Below, in pieces: positions 1-6,484 of a stretch of 64,000 nt of DNA. The stretch is from a virus. The stretch covers positions 1 through 64,000 of the IMG/VR virus record IMGVR_UViG_3300040801_003053, one strand, 5' to 3'. The translations under genes were made by a program, and so were the position numbers. Below the pieces are notes generated by a model, which saw only the letters and a program-made list of their open reading frames with translations, was not told where the DNA came from and made no database searches. The first letter of the stretch is position 1. Each line of letters opens with the position of its first letter.

Positions 1-346
1 CGTTTAAAGCAATGTATGTGGTTTCACACCCGCGAAGAGGGGATAGCCTATCCTCGCTCATCTTTTGACCTGCAATAGCCATGATGCGACTATCAAGTTT
101 CCTGGTGATCCAGTTTCTTTTAAGTTTGTGGATCTCTCCTGTTTCCTGATCCAATGACGTTCCTGCTTCCATTTTAGGCACACTTTTTACGTCTACTTTG
201 ATTTTATGGCCTCGATATTCATGCTTGAGCCAATTAATAAATTCTTTGATGTCCATATCTGCGGGTAATGTATGGGTAGATACCCCATCAATTACTGCTT
301 CTGCAGATTGAATAACGACTTGTACTTCTACTGTTGGTAAATCCAT
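1..346 (-). CDS. Unrecognised protein, 3' part cut by window edge
   Basis: The open frame starts at an ATG read from 346 and runs off the left edge without a stop, so only the first 115 residues are visible (MDLPTVEVQVVIQSAE...). The visible part is soluble, has no membrane segment, and contains a basic stretch (KLKRNWITRKLD) about 70 to 80 residues in. No family is recognised. Its start lies in the same repeated junction sequence that precedes the next four upstream genes, so it belongs to the same minus-strand operon. The coding assignment rests on an uninterrupted frame, normal composition and the shared junction. Confidence 0.7.
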   Translation of the reverse strand, partial: MDLPTVEVQVVIQSAEAVIDGVSTHTLPADMDIKEFINWLKHEYRGHKIKVDVKSVPKMEAGTSLDQETGEIHKLKRNWITRKLDSRIMAIAGQKMSEDRLSPLRGCETTYIALN

Positions 347-349
347 CAC

Positions 350-541
350 TTACTTGTTTAGTTGGTCTTGAATTAATTTTTGCTGTTTATTTCCCTTTGT
401 ATAGCCAATATTATACGCTTCTATTACTGCATTGCAAATGTCTATCACTCTCTTTTCGGTAGAGGAATTGTTATGCTCCCATCCCTTGATAGCTTCTTCC
501 CAATAGGAAGGGGATGATATAATTATAAGTCTTTTGTCCAT
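350..541 (-). CDS. Small unrecognised protein, 63 aa
   Basis: This short soluble protein begins MDKRLIIISSPSYWEEAIKGWEH. An ATG at 541 is preferred over the GTG codon one position upstream because the upstream gene's TGA overlaps this ATG (TGATG), a normal coupling arrangement in this operon. The N-terminal hydrophobic run is too short for a membrane span. The C-terminus reads QDQLNK, close to the NQLNNK endings of neighbouring genes, because the conserved junction repeat encodes part of the tail. No function can be assigned. Confidence 0.6.
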   Translation of the reverse strand: MDKRLIIISSPSYWEEAIKGWEHNNSSTEKRVIDICNAVIEAYNIGYTKGNKQQKLIQDQLNK

Positions 542-684
542 CACTTATTGTTTAGTTTGTGCTTCTCTCTCTTGTATTTTAAATATGCTTTAGGTGCATC
601 AATCTCAAATGGGATGTAAAGTTGATTTGGATTCCAAACTTCCATTAACCATTTATTGTAGTCGTGTAATTCTTGTTCTGTCAT
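541..684 (-). CDS. Small unrecognised protein, 47 aa
   Basis: The frame reads MTEQELHDYNKWLMEVW and ends in HKLNNK before TGA. It is a short, charged, aromatic-rich peptide with no recognisable domain. Its ATG (684-682) overlaps the TGA of the upstream gene and its own TGA overlaps the ATG of the downstream gene. It therefore fills exactly the gap between two repeat-marked junctions. That tight fit, rather than any similarity, is the main argument that it is real. Confidence 0.5.
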   Translation of the reverse strand: MTEQELHDYNKWLMEVWNPNQLYIPFEIDAPKAYLKYKREKHKLNNK

Positions 685-836
685 CACTTATTGTTTAGTT
701 GGTTCGCAAACTCATGAGCAAAATTAATCATATCATCACCGTTGAATTGGAGAAGATTGTACTTGTCATATTTGTCCTCTTGTTCATATTCAGTTGATTG
801 AATCCATTTTTCATAAAATTTTATCAATTCTTCCAT
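684..836 (-). CDS. Small unrecognised protein, 50 aa
   Basis: The frame begins MEELIKFYEKWIQSTEYEQEDKY and ends ANQLNNK. It is acidic, likely helical, and without a recognisable domain. Like its neighbours it is bounded on both sides by the operon's junction repeat, and its TGA overlaps the next ATG. The last few residues (NQLNNK) are encoded by the repeat itself. The function is unknown; such small acidic proteins are common among phage early products, but nothing specific can be said. Confidence 0.5.
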   Translation of the reverse strand: MEELIKFYEKWIQSTEYEQEDKYDKYNLLQFNGDDMINFAHEFANQLNNK

Positions 837-846
837 CACTTATTAT

Positions 847-1026
847 TTAGTTGGTTAAAATATTCACAATATCACTTGTAAAGAATTTTATGTACGCAAT
901 TTCACTCTTATTAAATGACAGCTCATATCCTTCTTTTACTTTTTTAGATAGCACTCCAAGATTAAATATGTCTTTTCCGTTTTCTGGTTTAAATTGCATT
1001 TGCTCATTGTCTATTGTTATTTTCAT
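847..1026 (-). CDS. Small unrecognised protein, 59 aa
   Basis: The minus-strand frame from ATG at 1026 reads MKITIDNEQMQFKPENGKDIFNLG and ends TSDIVNILTN before TAA at 849-847. It has no recognised family. The ATG overlaps the TGA of the upstream 89-residue gene in an ATGA arrangement. The plus-strand frame across the same DNA is low-complexity and hydrophobic and is regarded as a shadow. Confidence 0.55.
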   Translation of the reverse strand: MKITIDNEQMQFKPENGKDIFNLGVLSKKVKEGYELSFNKSEIAYIKFFTSDIVNILTN

Positions 1027-1292
1027 CCCTTATTGTTTAGTTGGTTTAATTCTTGTTCTATACTTTCAGATATGTTTATAAGAATCTCAAAATTATTGTC
1101 TCCCTTATAATCACAAAGACACATCCAAGGAAGATAATCATACCTTTCAAACTTTAGCATTAAAGTAGGTAGATTAGCTACCCCATCATAATTTTTAACT
1201 GATTTGACTTTTAAAATCTCATTTAACTTAGGGTAATTAATTTTCCAAGTTTCTTGTAACTCTTTGAAATTCTGAACTACTTTTACTTTCAT
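1023..1292 (-). CDS. Unrecognised protein, 89 aa
   Basis: This frame reads MKVKVVQNFKELQETWKINYPKLNE and ends ELNQLNNKG. It is a soluble small protein of mixed charge with no recognised domain. Its TGA (1025-1023) overlaps the ATG of the downstream 59-residue gene. Its own ATG at 1292 overlaps the TGA of the short frame at 1289-1339. It is one of the operon's small early-type genes, and nothing in the sequence suggests an enzymatic role. Confidence 0.65.
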   Translation of the reverse strand: MKVKVVQNFKELQETWKINYPKLNEILKVKSVKNYDGVANLPTLMLKFERYDYLPWMCLCDYKGDNNFEILINISESIEQELNQLNNKG

Positions 1293-1339
1293 CCGTACAA
1301 TTTTTTAGCATAGTTATCAGTAAGCTCGAATCCACTCAT
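1289..1339 (-). pseudogene. Orphan C-terminal fragment overlapping the HNH gene
   Basis: A 16-codon frame beginning MSGFEL ends ELTDNYAKKLYG before TGA at 1291-1289. This tail closely resembles the C-terminus of the gene on the other side of the HNH endonuclease (DLTDETAKKLYQ, ending at 1847). It overlaps the 3' end of the HNH gene in another frame. It looks like the leftover end of a gene, or of a paralogue, displaced by arrival of the HNH gene. It could also be a genuine tiny leader peptide coupled by ATGA overlap to the next gene. Confidence 0.4.
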
Positions 1340-1850
1340 GTCTCTTATTTCTACAATAATCAGTATTAGCTTTCTTACATTCATCACATCGACAACCCTT
1401 ATTGTATTCGTAAAGAGTCCCGTGTGTAGGTGGCTTCTGTCTTTTGCCTTTATTCCAAGGAATATTACCATTTTTAAAATAGTATTTATCCCCTTTAAAT
1501 TGTGGAGGTATAGTCCCTTTAGGGAATGTAGGCCCCCTCAATCCTGTATCAAAAGCGTGTTTAATATTTTCAGCCTGTGTACACCACTCAATATTATCAA
1601 CTCTGTTATCCAGTTTATCTCCGTTCTTATGGTTAACATGAGGCTTATTTTCTGGATTGTCAATGAAGTGAATAGCAACCAATCTGTGGGTATTAAACGC
1701 TTTCCTAACTCCGTCCTTACAGAGTTGAACCCTGTGATAACGAGACTTCGATCCTTTCAGTATTATGTTATTCAACAATGATTTAACTTGACCGTCATTG
1801 CTTATCTCATAATAATCCTCATATCCAATTACGGGTTTCCACTTAATCAT
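1317..1850 (-). CDS. HNH homing endonuclease (NUMOD4-HNH)
   Basis: This is a 177-residue free-standing homing endonuclease of the type that mobilises itself among phage genomes by cutting DNA lacking it. Residues 3-45 (WKPVIGYEDYYEISNDGQVKSL) match the NUMOD4 DNA-binding module. Residues 71-100 form an HNH_3 nuclease core with H71-x-x-H74, KNGDKLDNR and NIEW. A Cys-containing tail (GCRCDECKKA) may bind a metal. Its ATG overlaps the TGA of the upstream gene (ATGA). Duplicated C-terminal sequences of a neighbour flank it, consistent with a mobile insertion. Confidence 0.92.
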   Translation of the reverse strand: MIKWKPVIGYEDYYEISNDGQVKSLLNNIILKGSKSRYHRVQLCKDGVRKAFNTHRLVAIHFIDNPENKPHVNHKNGDKLDNRVDNIEWCTQAENIKHAFDTGLRGPTFPKGTIPPQFKGDKYYFKNGNIPWNKGKRQKPPTHGTLYEYNKGCRCDECKKANTDYCRNKRHEWIRAY

Positions 1851-2287
1851 TGGTATAGCTTTTTTGCAGTTTCATCGGTTAAATCAGCAATTCCTGCTAA
1901 ATCACCTCTAACTTTTATTTCAGTGTCATCACTTTTAAATATCCCGTGTGGGTAAAAGGTAATAGTAATCAGCCCATTTGATACTTGTGGACATTCAACA
2001 CCTTCGTAATTATCATAACCAATAACCTCAAACCCTTTGTATATTTTACGGTCAAGGGCTTGTTGGTATTCTTTAGAAAACTCTTCGTCTGCTATTTCTT
2101 CAAATGCTCCTTTGTAATTATTTATCAAGGGCTTCCCATCCTTACAAGGAATGAAGTCTCCAAGGGTTAGGTTGGTTTGGTCGTGTTTGACTAAATAATC
2201 AAACTCCGTCACTATTTCTGAATCTCCAGCTTGAGTGTATTTGTCGTATATAAAATGCCACGCTTCGGCTAATGTTTTTTGTTTCAT
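1847..2287 (-). CDS. Unrecognised protein, 146 aa
   Basis: The protein begins MKQKTLAEAWHFIYDKYTQAGDSE and ends IADLTDETAKKLYQ. It is soluble and acidic, with an aromatic and beta-rich middle (GLITITFYPHGIF). No family is recognised. Its final motif LTDxxAKKLY reappears as the tail of the short frame at 1289-1339 beyond the HNH gene, suggesting this gene or a paralogue was the insertion target. Its start at 2287 abuts the end of the upstream gene. Confidence 0.65.
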   Translation of the reverse strand: MKQKTLAEAWHFIYDKYTQAGDSEIVTEFDYLVKHDQTNLTLGDFIPCKDGKPLINNYKGAFEEIADEEFSKEYQQALDRKIYKGFEVIGYDNYEGVECPQVSNGLITITFYPHGIFKSDDTEIKVRGDLAGIADLTDETAKKLYQ

Positions 2288-2634
2288 TACAATCTGTTTT
2301 CTACACGTTTCTTAAATCCATAAAAGAAATACATCTTAGCATGCTTATCCTTTACACGAAAGCTCTGTACATCTTCCATGTCTTCCCCATTGAATGTCCA
2401 TGGGTTGTAAAGCACTTTCTCAAACCATTTGAATAAACGATCCTCTATTTTCTTTGGTAAAGAATAACGCTCTATTGCTCTTGACATAGCCTCACTTGCG
2501 GGAAGCACGCCAACAGCTTTAACATCAGACATAGCCATTTCAAGTATGCCAATGAGCATTTCAGACTCAATAGGGCAAAATGTTAAATAGTATGAAAATA
2601 CTGCATCATCAATTAGATTCCTGATTACATTCAT
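2287..2634 (-). CDS. Unrecognised protein, 115 aa
   Basis: The protein starts MNVIRNLIDDAVFSYYLTFCPIESEML and ends KKRVENRL. It appears helical in the first half and basic at the end, without a recognisable domain or membrane segment. It overlaps the upstream gene by 26 bases and directly joins the next, so it is translated within the same operon. No function is assigned. Confidence 0.65.
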   Translation of the reverse strand: MNVIRNLIDDAVFSYYLTFCPIESEMLIGILEMAMSDVKAVGVLPASEAMSRAIERYSLPKKIEDRLFKWFEKVLYNPWTFNGEDMEDVQSFRVKDKHAKMYFFYGFKKRVENRL

Positions 2635-3091
2635 TTCTCTGTTTTATTTTTTGTTCAACTTGATTTAAATCTTTGATTGCTTCCTGGAGCTTGGCAACAG
2701 CTTTGTCATACTTCTCGTCATAGGTTTGAATAAGCAATGTCTTTTGATGCTCCCTATACTTTTCAATCCTGTTGCGATACAATGTGACCTTCCGGCGCAA
2801 TGACGTTCTGTCAATAAGCAATCGATCCCTTTCTTTTACTTCTGGTGTGCGCATGATGGGGCTGGTCTGCACATGGCAATCCCAGTATTTCAATTGCAAT
2901 CGCGCCTCAAAGCGCCGAAGCACAACAAGCTTATCCATCATCTTGCGTTGCGTGGAGTTAATCACATACCTCTTGATGATCGTATGATGATCAGTCACAT
3001 ACTTGCCACCGATGAAGTTTACAGGCTTTACGGTCCATACCTTATAGCATGGAGCCAACTCCGGATCATTGTAACTCAGTTTGCTTTTCAT
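2609..3091 (-). CDS. Coiled-coil, strongly basic protein, 160 aa
   Basis: The second half (from about residue 85, KERDRLLIDRTSLRRKVTLYRNRIEKYREHQ onward) is a long charged helix typical of a coiled coil, continuing to the C-terminus (AIKDLNQVEQKIKQRNE). The N-terminal half holds a short beta-type region (YKVWTVKPVNFIGGKYVTDHHTI). There is no known catalytic motif. The overall basic charge is compatible with nucleic-acid binding, but this is only a guess. It overlaps the genes on both sides by about 26 bases. Confidence 0.65.
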   Translation of the reverse strand: MKSKLSYNDPELAPCYKVWTVKPVNFIGGKYVTDHHTIIKRYVINSTQRKMMDKLVVLRRFEARLQLKYWDCHVQTSPIMRTPEVKERDRLLIDRTSLRRKVTLYRNRIEKYREHQKTLLIQTYDEKYDKAVAKLQEAIKDLNQVEQKIKQRNECNQESN

Positions 3092-3344
3092 CCTGGTTGT
3101 TAAAATAACGTATCAATATCCTTGATGCATCCTCAGCTGAATAGTCTTTCAAATACAAGTAATTGTAAAGCTTATCACCAAGATCATCATAAATGTCATC
3201 TGCGTACTTGTCAAGCATCTCGTCCGGGTACAAATCATCGATCTTTTCACACCAATGCTCATACTCCGCATCCTCTTCCAGGTAATTGAAGAGCTGACTC
3301 TCCATCCACCGGTCTACTGCATGATTTCCAAAGCACCCTCCCAT
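3066..3344 (-). CDS. Unrecognised acidic protein, 92 aa
   Basis: The protein begins MGGCFGNHAVDRWMESQLFNYLEED and is rich in Asp, Glu and Tyr. The N-terminal GNHxxDRW motif looks like a conserved signature but no named family is recognised. The acidic central section (YPDEMLDKYADDIYDDLGDKLYNYLY) is predicted helical. Its gene starts at the base where the upstream gene's stop ends, which indicates translational coupling. Confidence 0.65.
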   Translation of the reverse strand: MGGCFGNHAVDRWMESQLFNYLEEDAEYEHWCEKIDDLYPDEMLDKYADDIYDDLGDKLYNYLYLKDYSAEDASRILIRYFNNQDEKQTELQ

Positions 3345-4024
3345 TACAGCTTACCTTTTAACATGATGATCAATGCTGCATTCAAAGAGATCCTTTTCCC
3401 AATAGAATCCAATTCCTTCTCAAGAGCCTCAGTCCTCTCGCTGATCTCCGCAATCATTTCTTTGATTACCTCTACTCTGATCTTATCCCTGTCGGGCTTG
3501 GGTATCAAATTGCTCTGCTCGCTTTGTTTAACGCTCTGTGTTGGCTTTTCTTTCATTTCTGGTGTATTCATACTTTCTTTAGGTTTAACTTTTGTTACAG
3601 GCCGTTTAATTATGTCTGGCCTTGTTTTGCCTACAGCCCTATTCTCAGGATGCTTAATGTGCTTGGCAGGATGCCTGTCCACACCAGGCTTTTGCTTATA
3701 CGTGCGTGGCTCAATGACAAGCTGACTCTTACGATCATACATCATCATCTCCTTGTTGTAACGCGTAAGGTTCCAAATCAGTATCGTTGCCAACTGCTTG
3801 TTAGGCTTTGCACCCTTCCACTTGTATTTCTTTAATTGAACGTAATCAAGTACGCCCATACGCTTTAATACAGTGGCGCTCATTGTGTTTACTCCCGCAT
3901 TACGCATCTGAACATCCAAAGGTAATGAATTCGGCTCTGACGACTCTATATACAAGTCATCAAGGAATACGTAATACTTCTGTACCGTTGCATCCAAAGG
4001 GATGCCATCTGTGAAATCTATCAT
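3344..4024 (-). CDS. Protein with Lys/Pro-rich linker and C-terminal helix, 226 aa
   Basis: Residues 1-100 are a globular region (MIDFTDGIPLDATVQKYYVFLDD). Residues 105-175 are a Lys/Pro/Glu-rich, probably disordered linker. Residues 178-226 are a helical segment (VIKEMIAEISERTEALEKELDSI) suited to oligomerisation. No family is recognised. The two-domain, linker-joined layout is typical of phage adaptor or regulatory proteins, but no partner can be named. The ATG overlaps the upstream stop (ATGA). Confidence 0.65.
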   Translation of the reverse strand: MIDFTDGIPLDATVQKYYVFLDDLYIESSEPNSLPLDVQMRNAGVNTMSATVLKRMGVLDYVQLKKYKWKGAKPNKQLATILIWNLTRYNKEMMMYDRKSQLVIEPRTYKQKPGVDRHPAKHIKHPENRAVGKTRPDIIKRPVTKVKPKESMNTPEMKEKPTQSVKQSEQSNLIPKPDRDKIRVEVIKEMIAEISERTEALEKELDSIGKRISLNAALIIMLKGKL

Positions 4025-4329
4025 TTTTCTTTTAATTGAATGTTAATTAACTCTGCTCTTAAATCAGGACAATAACGAATAGCCTTGTCCCGGTTATGCT
4101 CACTCTTGATGAAAATTAAATCATCAATATTGGTCTCAAATTTACTACGTGTACTACGTGTTCGCATCGTAGCTCTTCTGCCATCAATAGCATGCAAGAC
4201 AAACCGCATAGCCTTATGCTTCTGCCATGTCGTATGATAATTGCAACCCAAAACCAAATACTCTCCAGAAGAATTGCGACGTAAACGAACATTCTTGTTC
4301 CTGTCTCGATAAAGCTTGCCTAAATCCAT
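4021..4329 (-). CDS. Small basic unrecognised protein, 102 aa
   Basis: The protein begins MDLGKLYRDRNKNVRLRRNSSGEYLVLG and contains several Arg-rich stretches (GRRATMRTRSTRSKF). The composition suggests nucleic-acid contact, which is inference only. It has no recognisable domain. It sits between two genes with one- to four-base overlaps in the minus-strand operon. Confidence 0.65.
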   Translation of the reverse strand: MDLGKLYRDRNKNVRLRRNSSGEYLVLGCNYHTTWQKHKAMRFVLHAIDGRRATMRTRSTRSKFETNIDDLIFIKSEHNRDKAIRYCPDLRAELINIQLKEK

Positions 4330-4667
4330 TACTTATCCCTCTTTAATTTGTTACTCGATGCAAGCATTAAATAACTCTTGCTATCCTTACCCTCTCTCTC
4401 CAATGCATTGAACTCAACAACAAACTCACTCAGATCATAAAAAGTCAAAACCTTCGCAAGTAACTGCCCAGGACTCTCGCCAATTAAACCACCAAACAAC
4501 TCAATCGTGCTATTGATATGATAACGGTTCTTGATAATATAAGTGACAGACCCATTGTCAGCAACGATCCTCAACTCAATACGATGAACATCGCCTTCCT
4601 GTACCCTGCCCCTGTCAAAATAATAAACCTTCTCGCCTACAACAAACTCTAACTCTACTCTAATCAT
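4329..4667 (-). CDS. Small beta-rich unrecognised protein, 112 aa
   Basis: The protein begins MIRVELEFVVGEKVYYFDRGRVQEGDVHRI, an alternating beta pattern resembling small barrel domains (SH3-like) but without a diagnostic motif. The C-terminal third is helical and basic. It is the first gene of the sub-operon downstream of the inverted-repeat control region at 4687-4756, so its transcription probably starts there. Confidence 0.65.
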   Translation of the reverse strand: MIRVELEFVVGEKVYYFDRGRVQEGDVHRIELRIVADNGSVTYIIKNRYHINSTIELFGGLIGESPGQLLAKVLTFYDLSEFVVEFNALEREGKDSKSYLMLASSNKLKRDK

Positions 4668-4686
4668 AATATGTCCATTTTAAAAA

Positions 4687-4756
4687 CCGGTATCGAAAAT
4701 TTCATTCTCTCTATATACGTAGTTATATTTAGAGTAAATGAAATAATGGATACCGA
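4687..4756. promoter_or_regulatory. Inverted-repeat control element upstream of the 4329-4667 gene
   Basis: Two arms face each other around position 4720. The left arm reads CCGGTATC, a spacer, then TTTCATTCTCTCTA. The right arm, read on the other strand, gives TCGGTATC, a spacer, then TTTCATTTACTCTA. A third copy lies at 5280-5328 in the left-arm orientation. All three share the GGTATC box, the TTTCATT box and a CTCTA box, followed by an A/T-rich segment containing TACGTA or similar. It is probably a promoter or operator, possibly for phage RNA polymerase or a repressor; an origin element is an alternative. Confidence 0.6.
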
Positions 4757-4864
4757 TACAATTATATACAGTAAATAGTCTCCAAAAAAAAAATAAATCC
4801 CTAACACATAAGGTGCGAAGCTGCCTCAGTTCGTGTTCAAAGTTCATATGAAGCAATTGCCACA

Positions 4865-5251
4865 CTATACCTCACGACTTATAGACAATAAATCCGTCCA
4901 ACCATCCTCAATATCACACAAACATCCAAACAATATACCATCCAACCAATACAACGTATGGTGAGTTCCAACACATTGCGAGGTGCCGTCCATACGTGGA
5001 TACGTGGCTTTCAGCGGTGGCACATGGTCTACCATGTATCTATTATCGTTATTGATTTTTATTTGTTTTCTTATGTATCGTTTGATCTGTGATTCGGACC
5101 AATCGGGATGCGTGTATCGCATGGTTTGTATTTGTTCACCGAATAGTTTGCGTGAGAGTTTTACTTTGTCAGCGATCTCTGCTTGTTGCTGTTCTCTGAC
5201 CTTGTACAGGTCCGTGATTCCTTTGACTGTTACGTCTTTTAACTTGCTCAT
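4865..5251 (-). CDS. Unrecognised protein, 128 aa
   Basis: The N-terminal half is helical and basic (MSKLKDVTVKGITDLYKVREQQQ, then SESQIKRYIRKQIKI). The C-terminal half contains several Cys and His (CVGTHHTLYWLDGILFGCLCD), possibly a metal or disulphide site, but no family is recognised. The gene is flanked by two of the three copies of the GGTATC/TTTCATT control element in inverted orientation. This suggests separate regulation and makes it a candidate regulator of that site. Confidence 0.65.
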   Translation of the reverse strand: MSKLKDVTVKGITDLYKVREQQQAEIADKVKLSRKLFGEQIQTMRYTHPDWSESQIKRYIRKQIKINNDNRYMVDHVPPLKATYPRMDGTSQCVGTHHTLYWLDGILFGCLCDIEDGWTDLLSISREV

Positions 5252-5279
5252 GTTTGAAGTATTGCGAAGACAAGTTATA

Positions 5280-5328
5280 CCGGTATCCTTTTTTTCATTT
5301 ACTCTAAATGTATAATACTATGTACGTA
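5280..5328 (-). promoter_or_regulatory. Third copy of the GGTATC/TTTCATT control element
   Basis: The element lies just upstream of the start (5251) of the 128-residue gene. In plus orientation it reads CCGGTATC, a T-rich spacer, TTTCATTTACTCTAAAT, and then an A/T stretch containing TACGTA. It matches both arms at 4687-4756. Position and conservation suggest a minus-strand promoter or operator; it has no host-type TAnnTTTG box. Confidence 0.55.
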
Positions 5329-5395
5329 ATACACCTATGCAATAGGTTGACGAAATAGTTATTAACAAAATAATGAACAATGATATTCGGTACAA

Positions 5396-5427
5396 TTTGT
5401 TTTCAATTAATAAATGATTTAACTTTG
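5396..5427 (+). promoter_or_regulatory. Bacteroidota-type housekeeping promoter
   Basis: TTTG at 5396-5399 is followed after 20 nt by TAACTTTG at 5420-5427. This matches the established Bacteroidota sigma consensus TTTG-N19..21-TAnnTTTG. Transcription would begin a few bases after 5430 and read rightward on the plus strand, against the surrounding minus-strand genes, into a terminator 40 bases downstream. Confidence 0.65.
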
Positions 5428-5433
5428 TATTAT

Positions 5434-5499
5434 GATAAGTACTATGATACCCGGCCATTTTTAGAGCTGACTGTAAGACCTGCAGATCAGCTCTTTTTT
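5434..5499 (+). ncRNA. Candidate short RNA of about 65 nt
   Basis: A consensus host-type promoter at 5396-5427 and an intrinsic terminator at 5463-5499 enclose a region with no open frame of its own. The expected product is a short RNA ending in a hairpin and a U-tract. It overlaps the last bases of the membrane protein gene on the opposite strand (5487-5801), so it could act as an antisense or small regulatory RNA. The exact 5' end is estimated from promoter spacing. Confidence 0.45.
5463..5499 (+). terminator. Intrinsic terminator
   Basis: AGAGCTGA (5463-5470) pairs perfectly with TCAGCTCT (5487-5494) across a 16-nt loop, and a T-run follows to 5499. The T-run lies on the plus-strand side only, so it terminates rightward transcripts. 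No plus-strand gene precedes it except the candidate short RNA. Confidence 0.7.
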
Positions 5500-5801
5500 C
5501 TTATCCATGGCACATATACCAATGTAAATCCTAATCCTGCTACTGTAAGTGATGCAGCTATTGTGGGTCCAAGTGACAGACCAGCATAGATGGTCAGTCC
5601 TAAGATCACCAGGTCAATGACTCTGTTACTCTTCCGTACAAGCCATTTCAGAGGCTTGATGCTCTCAATCACTACAACCATGCCCAGTAGTGTTAGAACT
5701 CCTAGAAATACGTAGCTCGCTATCGCTGCACCTATGTACAGACCTACAACAACTACAAGACCGAATAATACAGCTCCCGCTGCAAGACTTAGCGTTTTCA
5801 T
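5487..5801 (-). CDS. Small integral membrane protein, 104 aa
   Basis: Three hydrophobic segments are visible at about residues 3-23 (LSLAAGAVLFGLVVVVGLYIG), 26-46 (IASYVFLGVLTLLGMVVVIES) and 64-98 (DLVILGLTIYAGLSLGPTIAASLTVAGLGF), with basic connecting and C-terminal residues (IRKKS). The position among early genes makes a superinfection-exclusion or membrane-remodelling role possible, but no family is recognised. The stop lies inside the terminator stem of the opposite strand. Confidence 0.65.
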   Translation of the reverse strand: MKTLSLAAGAVLFGLVVVVGLYIGAAIASYVFLGVLTLLGMVVVIESIKPLKWLVRKSNRVIDLVILGLTIYAGLSLGPTIAASLTVAGLGFTLVYVPWIRKKS

Positions 5802-5846
5802 ATTATAATGGGCAGTTGGTAACCCGGTTGCCCAGCCGGCTTTAAA

Positions 5847-6305
5847 TTATGACTTGATTACAAACTCTTCATACCTGCGGAAATACTTGCTTGGCACTTG
5901 TTCGTGCAAGGACTGTCCCTGGGCATTGGTGACCGTGGCTTCAACTCTGCGTTGGAAGACATCGATACCTCTGCGTACCTTCTTCTTGCCCTCATTGACA
6001 AGCTTTAAATACCAATTGATGGTGACACCATCCTTGTCCTTGAAGCGCACAAGCTTCAGTGGGTTCTCTTTGTAGAGTGTTGAGTACAACTCACTGGTGA
6101 ACCATACATTCTCGTACTGCATACGTGATGGATCCTTCCTGGATTCACGGATCTGATGCTCCAACCATGGGCTGATCCTTACGATGAACTCCCTGACCTC
6201 TCCTTGCTCACTTGCTGCTAGCAAGGTGCCTGTGCGGTCCTTGAAGTCCTCGTGATCCAACTCTACATTGATTAACTTGTAACTGACTTTTGTTCCTTGT
6301 TCCAT
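5847..6305 (-). CDS. Unrecognised protein, 152 aa
   Basis: The protein begins MEQGTKVSYKLINVELDHEDFKDRTGTL and is soluble and mixed alpha/beta. A basic patch occurs near residues 105-120 (GKKKVRRGIDVFQRR). The pattern of beta strands with GTLL and VRISPW is reminiscent of small barrel proteins, but there is no specific match. The final aromatic helix (SKYFRRYEEFVIKS) may be structural. It is followed by two small genes at 6308-6566 reading in the same direction. Confidence 0.65.
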   Translation of the reverse strand: MEQGTKVSYKLINVELDHEDFKDRTGTLLAASEQGEVREFIVRISPWLEHQIRESRKDPSRMQYENVWFTSELYSTLYKENPLKLVRFKDKDGVTINWYLKLVNEGKKKVRRGIDVFQRRVEATVTNAQGQSLHEQVPSKYFRRYEEFVIKS

Positions 6306-6307
6306 AA

Positions 6308-6484
6308 TTACTTTGTCTTAATGGTTAATGTTTGTTTATATACTCCTAATTCAAACTGTGTCTTCGTAAGATCCTGTTTGTTCCTACGATAAATGTCGCA
6401 TACGATTGATTCCCTGAGCTCGTACAACTCAGCCAGTAGGCGTACTTCCTTCGGCCAACTGATTCTCTTTATTCGTGTTCTCAT
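6308..6484 (-). CDS. Small basic protein, 58 aa
   Basis: The minus-strand frame from ATG at 6484 reads MRTRIKRISWPKEVRLLAELYELRE and ends QTLTIKTK before TAA at 6310-6308. It is helical and basic. The stop lies 3 bases from the start of the next gene (6305). No family is recognised. The clean frame, start and spacing make it plausible as a small early gene. Confidence 0.5.
   Translation of the reverse strand: MRTRIKRISWPKEVRLLAELYELRESIVCDIYRRNKQDLTKTQFELGVYKQTLTIKTK

Larger units (their letters stand above)
344..1046 (-). repeat. Gene-junction repeat, five copies
   Basis: On the coding (minus) strand each of five successive gene junctions carries a near-identical block, consensus AACTAAACAATAAGTGATG. 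Copies lie at about 344-365, 539-560, 682-704, 834-856 and 1024-1046. The block contains the end of the preceding frame (commonly encoding QLNNK plus the stop) and finishes in the next ATG. Variants are single-base (ACAAG, ATAAT, AAGGG), so the copies are diverged and not an assembly artefact. It may be a translation-initiation or processing site, or a mark of gene duplication. Confidence 0.75.

Noticed and set aside
1338-1781. Plus-strand 147-codon frame opposite the HNH gene
   Set aside because: It is the antisense shadow of a well-supported endonuclease, with hydrophobic low-quality sequence.
4680-4865. A 61-codon minus-strand frame (MWQLLHMNFEHELRQ)
   Set aside because: It covers the inverted-repeat control element and an A-run, has poor composition, and its only support is the absence of a stop.
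5380-5589. Plus-strand frame of 69 codons across the short RNA
   Set aside because: It runs through the promoter and terminator hairpin and overlaps the membrane protein gene on the other strand. Its codon pattern is not protein-like.
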